A DNA stretch of 10,487 bases. Origin: an uncultured Bacteroidales bacterium (GTDB taxonomy: Bacteria > Bacteroidota > Bacteroidia > Bacteroidales > Tenuifilaceae). The notes below the pieces were generated by a model, which searched no databases, was not told the DNA's origin, and was given only the letters and a program-made list of their open reading frames with translations. Location: NCBI GenBank assembly GCA_937915475.1, contig CALGIR010000031.1, positions 1 to 10,487 on the forward strand, given 5' to 3'. Shown piece by piece: positions 7,134 through 10,487 of the stretch; positions within the stretch are counted from its first letter, which is position 1; every line of letters starts with the position of its first letter. Made by a program: the position numbers and the translations under genes.

Positions 7134-8582
7134 ATCATCTACGGAACTATTCCCCAACTCTTTGTAGTGGTATTCAAGGGCCAAGATAATGGCCATCGAT
7201 CCCCAAAACGGAGCCGCAATTTTATCCATATCTAGAAAGTTATTTAGGAACGCATGAGAAATATAGGTGATTAGACCCATTAGGCAGGCAATGGTTAAAT
7301 TTCGGTGCTCTCGACTAATGTTTGTTTTTTTAATGAGCTTAAAACCCGCTAAAAGAGCAAAAACCCAAATTGAAATAAAGGCAAGAACAGAGGGTAGCCC
7401 AGCCTCCGACATAAGACCAAGATATTCGCTGTGAGCGTTTCCCCAGTTACCAAAATTTGTACTGATAATTGTTAGGTTTTGGCTTTTCTGAAATGGCGCA
7501 TATACAAACTGGTATGTACCTGGCCCCCATCCAAAGAGAGGCCTTTCACAAAACATATCCCAAGCAGCATCCCATCTATTTATTCGTTCAAGATTTGATG
7601 CATCCGATCGGATGTTATACATCGATTTTATATGCTCCGCTAAATCTCCGCTTGAATCGGTGGTGTTTCGTTCTAAACGCCACTTAATTTCATGCTGAAA
7701 GCTGAAGAATAGCCCCGTCAGAAGTGCACCTGCTATTACTACGGTACGGAACTTTATTTTAAAATAAATAAAAAACCAAACTCCTATTGCCAACAAAAGG
7801 CTGAGCCATGCAGCACGTGAGTAAGAGAAAATTAGTGCTGAAGCAAGAAAAATTGTAAAGCCCCAGCCTAAAAATTTAAATATTCCTCTTTTGGCATTAA
7901 GCGCTAATACTCCTATAAAAGGAATTGTAAATGCCAGTGTGGCTCCATACGATGTGTGATCGACAAAGAATGGTGAAGCTGATTTGTAAGCGGCATGGTG
8001 GTTTAGCAAACCTGCTGTGGTGGATTGCTTTATAATGGAAAAAACGGCTACGATGGCTAATCCTGCTGTAAATAAGGCAAGAAATAATTTGATGTTTTTT
8101 GTATTCTGCTTAAAAAGAAAGTAAGCTAGATAAAAGAAAATGCCAATGAACCAAAAACGAACAAGAAAGTATTTTATTGAAACAACAGGCATTTCGCTTG
8201 GCACAACGCTAATAAGCAGCCAGCCTAAATAGAATAGCATCGAAATAAATACGGGATGCCTTAATAATTCTTTCTGAAAAAAGTGATCTTTAAACGATTT
8301 AAGAATTAGCATCAGCAATAAAAAAACAAGCATGGGTTCAGTGGGGAACCAGAAATCGAATGATAACCCAGGGACTATTTTACGAAGAGAAACGGATAAG
8401 GGTACAAGGAATGCTAATCCATAAAAGAGTTTTGTGGGTGCAAAAAACACCCACATGCCAACTAGGAGCACAAACGGTATTAGGCTAAGGATACTCGATT
8501 GCCGATAGGTATAGAAAGAGTTTGCAGCAATAAAGAGTAGGCTTAATAGAATTACCAGTACAATATCTTTTTTATTTCTCAC
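7113..8582 (-). CDS. O-antigen ligase / Wzy-type polymerase family membrane protein
   Basis: Integral inner-membrane protein of 489 residues with around ten or more hydrophobic segments. It has the Wzy_C/O-antigen-ligase core: SYSRAAWLSLLLAIGVWFF (253-271), a large periplasmic loop (about 295-400) containing RPLFGWGPGTY (347-357), then NAHSEYLGLMSEAGLPSVL (382-400) with the conserved His384. The family either joins undecaprenyl-linked glycan to an acceptor such as lipid A-core or polymerises repeat units on the periplasmic face. Sequence alone does not separate ligase from polymerase. The start is GTG at 8582, overlapping the end of the upstream Wzz-like gene by 11 bp, which implies translational coupling. 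Its stop lies 21 bp inside the convergent phosphatase gene. Pairing with a chain-length regulator supports a role in surface polysaccharide. Confidence 0.88.
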   Translation of the reverse strand: MRNKKDIVLVILLSLLFIAANSFYTYRQSSILSLIPFVLLVGMWVFFAPTKLFYGLAFLVPLSVSLRKIVPGLSFDFWFPTEPMLVFLLLMLILKSFKDHFFQKELLRHPVFISMLFYLGWLLISVVPSEMPVVSIKYFLVRFWFIGIFFYLAYFLFKQNTKNIKLFLALFTAGLAIVAVFSIIKQSTTAGLLNHHAAYKSASPFFVDHTSYGATLAFTIPFIGVLALNAKRGIFKFLGWGFTIFLASALIFSYSRAAWLSLLLAIGVWFFIYFKIKFRTVVIAGALLTGLFFSFQHEIKWRLERNTTDSSGDLAEHIKSMYNIRSDASNLERINRWDAAWDMFCERPLFGWGPGTYQFVYAPFQKSQNLTIISTNFGNWGNAHSEYLGLMSEAGLPSVLAFISIWVFALLAGFKLIKKTNISREHRNLTIACLMGLITYISHAFLNNFLDMDKIAAPFWGSMAIILALEYHYKELGNSSVDDLTKFES

Positions 8583-9600
8583 TATTCTTATGAGGGTGTA
8601 TTGATGTTCTGAAAAAGTCTACTAAAATGAAAAGAAAAATCGCAAAAAACAGGGCAGATAGCGTTGATACAATTATGATGGTGAATTTCTTAGGCTTAGC
8701 CTTTTTATCGGCAGGCGTTGCCCAGTCAATCACAAATTGAGAAGGGATGGAGCCATCAGCTTCTAGTTCTAAGATATGAATACTCTCTTGCATATCAGAG
8801 ATTTGCTTCGATTTATTTAAGATATCTTTATCAAAACGAGTAAAATCGCTACCATATTTTGATATTTTATCCATGTAATCTTTAACTCTATTGGCTGCAT
8901 TGATATTTCCAGAGGCTAGTGCCTCGGCATAAACTTTAGTTGCCTCTTTTGCTTGGTAAGGTAAATCTAGAACACCTTTTGACATAACAAACGATAGGCT
9001 ATCGGATACTTGATAGTATTCTCTGAGAGCTTCGTTATACCGAATGTTTGCGGCCTCAAGTGCTTTTATGGATACCTCCTTTTTTGTGCTTCGCATTAAA
9101 CTGTCAGCAACTATAACAATTGTGTTAGCAATTTTAGCGGCTTTTTCTGGACTGATATCAAACACTGTAACTTTTACTGTTCGGTATTGCGATCGGCTAA
9201 ATGATATGTTAGATGAGAATTTTCCGTTAATGGAATTCCATGCATGCTTAAAGTTAGGATCAACATCATAATGTTCAAAAAGGTTTTCCTTTTCAATAAT
9301 CCTATGCCTTAAATTTTCCGATGAAAGCACCTGAAGCAAGTGTTCTACCTCTGTGTCTTCCCCAAAAACCGTAATTCCATAGGGTCTGGTGGGAACAAAA
9401 GCGTCTTTTGAAGCTTGTGATGCTTTTGCTGGAATAAGGATAGCGGTTGACTGAAACGTGGGAACTATTAAGAAGGAAATAACGATAGATGCAACAAAAG
9501 CCACAGCGGTAATTGCTGTAAGTATAAATCTACGTTCCCAAATTGTCTGAACCAAATTGGTTCCGTTTAGGTTAAAGTCGGTTTGTTGTCTTTTTTCCAT
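8572..9600 (-). CDS. Wzz-like polysaccharide chain-length determinant protein
   Basis: Inner-membrane polysaccharide co-polymerase of 342 residues that sets glycan chain length together with a Wzy polymerase. It shows the usual architecture: cytoplasmic N-terminus, first membrane span (about 25-46), the beta-rich opening FQSTAILIPAKA, a long periplasmic helical region (about 85-285), and the Pro/Lys segment WATPADKKAKPKK (293-305) just before the second span (about 306-328). No Walker A or B motif or Tyr-rich tail follows, so it is not a BY-kinase fusion. It lies 15 bp downstream of tyrS and overlaps the following O-antigen-ligase-type gene by 11 bp, so these three are probably one transcript. 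The ATG at 9600 has no obvious Shine-Dalgarno sequence. Confidence 0.88.
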   Translation of the reverse strand: MEKRQQTDFNLNGTNLVQTIWERRFILTAITAVAFVASIVISFLIVPTFQSTAILIPAKASQASKDAFVPTRPYGITVFGEDTEVEHLLQVLSSENLRHRIIEKENLFEHYDVDPNFKHAWNSINGKFSSNISFSRSQYRTVKVTVFDISPEKAAKIANTIVIVADSLMRSTKKEVSIKALEAANIRYNEALREYYQVSDSLSFVMSKGVLDLPYQAKEATKVYAEALASGNINAANRVKDYMDKISKYGSDFTRFDKDILNKSKQISDMQESIHILELEADGSIPSQFVIDWATPADKKAKPKKFTIIIVSTLSALFFAIFLFILVDFFRTSIHPHKNSEK

Positions 9601-9615
9601 GGTTTGGTATTTTTG

Positions 9616-10465
9616 CTAATCAGCCTTAATTAGGTAGTAGTTTTTTTTCCCTTTTTGGATAAGGATATACTTGTTGTTAATTAAGTGGGATGTGTCAATT
9701 ATTGCTTCAGCGTCGTTCATCTTTTCTTTGTTTAGGCTAACTCCGCCCCCCTTAACGGTTCTTCGTAATTCACCCTTCGATGGGAATATTTCGGTTTTTT
9801 CAGTAGCAAGATCGGCAAATGCAACTCCGTTTTTAAGTATAGGCATAGGAATGTTAAACATGGGTACACCTTCAAAAACGGAAAGGAATGTGCTTTCGTC
9901 TATTCTATGGAGGATATCTGACGTAGATTTTCCGAAAAGAATTTCCGATGCTTCAATAGCTGTATTATAATCCTCCTCGGAGTGTACCATTGTGGTTAGC
10001 TCTTTTGCCAGTGTTTTTTGAAGTTTACGCTCATGCGGAACTTGCTTGTGCTCACTAACAAGTTTTTCAATGGTACTCTTATCTAGCAGGGTAAAAATTT
10101 TGATGTATTTCTCAGCATCCTCATCGGAGGTATTTAGCCAGAATTGGTAAAACTTATAGGGTGATGTTAAATTGCGGTCAAGCCATATATTACCCTCTTC
10201 GGTTTTCCCAAACTTTCCGCCATCGGCTTTGGTAATCAACGGGCAGGTAAGCGCAAAGGCCTCGCCTCCAAGTTTGCGCCTAATCAGTTCCGTTCCGGTA
10301 ACTATATTACCCCACTGATCTGATCCTCCCATTTGTAGTTTACAACCATGGTTTTGGTATAGATGAAGAAAATCAGTACCCTGAACTAGCTGGTACGTAA
10401 ACTCAGTAAACGATAATCCCAATCCCGCTTCTCCGCTTATTCTCTTTTTTACAGAGTCTTTGCTC
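9616..10465 (-). CDS. tyrS: Tyrosyl-tRNA synthetase, 5' end missing at contig edge
   Basis: Class I aminoacyl-tRNA synthetase that charges tRNA-Tyr in the cytoplasm. About 282 C-terminal residues are present. Reading from the edge, SKDSVKKRISGEAGLGLSFTEF runs without a stop, so the TTG at 10422 is an internal Leu codon and not the start. Visible motifs are the tyrosine-site QGTD, GGSDQWGNI, the KMSKS-equivalent KFGKT, and a C-terminal S4 RNA-binding domain (GELRRTVKGGGVSLN to the end, KAD). Around 145 N-terminal residues with the HIGH motif lie beyond the contig, judging from the usual length of about 425-430. Bases after 10465 are adapter, and any residues translated from them are false. It is probably the first visible gene of the tyrS-wzz-ligase run. 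Confidence 0.95.
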
Positions 10466-10487
10466 AGATCGGAAGAGCGTCGTGTAG
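10466..10487. other. Illumina adapter remnant at contig end
   Basis: The final 22 bases begin AGATCGGAAGAGCGTCGTGT and end AG. This is identical to the start of the standard Illumina TruSeq adapter read-through sequence. It joins directly onto tyrS coding sequence and creates an artificial in-frame extension (reading TRRSSD plus a chimeric codon). It is a library artefact, not genomic sequence. Confidence 0.97.

Noticed and set aside
10420..10422. TTG as the tyrS start codon
   Set aside because: The frame stays open upstream and encodes the conserved KDSVKKRI segment of TyrRS, so the TTG is an internal leucine in a 5'-truncated gene.

Overview
The window looks like one short contig from a Bacteroidota genome, most likely Bacteroidales or a neighbouring order. 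The protein families fit this: an EF-P with a PGKG loop, a DUF3108 protein, and a MacA-like adaptor encoded directly before tsaB. Candidate promoters resemble the Bacteroidota TTTG / TAnnTTTG type, and I see no strong Shine-Dalgarno sequences before the genes. The last 22 bases (10466-10487) are Illumina adapter rather than genome, so the right-hand end is an assembly edge.

Layout. Left end, minus strand: the N-terminal part of a polytopic membrane protein (1-431) that runs off the window and resembles the membrane domain of LTA-synthase-type phosphoglycerol transferases. A doubtful 100-residue ORF lies just upstream of it (415-717). A short intergenic region follows. It holds a near-palindrome that reads as two back-to-back -7 promoter elements. 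From 915 rightward, a tight run encodes a TolC-family outer-membrane channel, a HlyD/MacA-type adaptor, the tRNA t6A factor TsaB and an exported DUF3108 protein. Next come elongation factor P (own candidate -7 box) and a GAF-like/SpoIIE-type PP2C phosphatase (own candidate promoter). The phosphatase gene ends tail-to-tail with a leftward cluster, overlapping it by 21 bp. Read in its own direction, that cluster is tyrS (5' end missing at the contig edge), a Wzz-like chain-length regulator and an O-antigen ligase/Wzy-type membrane protein.

How the genes fit together. Two themes are interleaved. One is envelope function: efflux channel and adaptor, DUF3108, polysaccharide chain length and ligation or polymerisation, and the partial membrane protein. 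The other is core translation: TsaB, EF-P and TyrRS. The efflux operon has no inner-membrane pump. The phosphatase has no visible anti-sigma-factor or STAS partner. I see no tRNA or rRNA genes, insertion sequences, CRISPR array or phage genes. I found no clearly new multi-gene system. The points most worth a second look are the adapter remnant, the two left-end minus-strand frames, the divergent promoter candidate and the unusual start of the DUF3108 gene.
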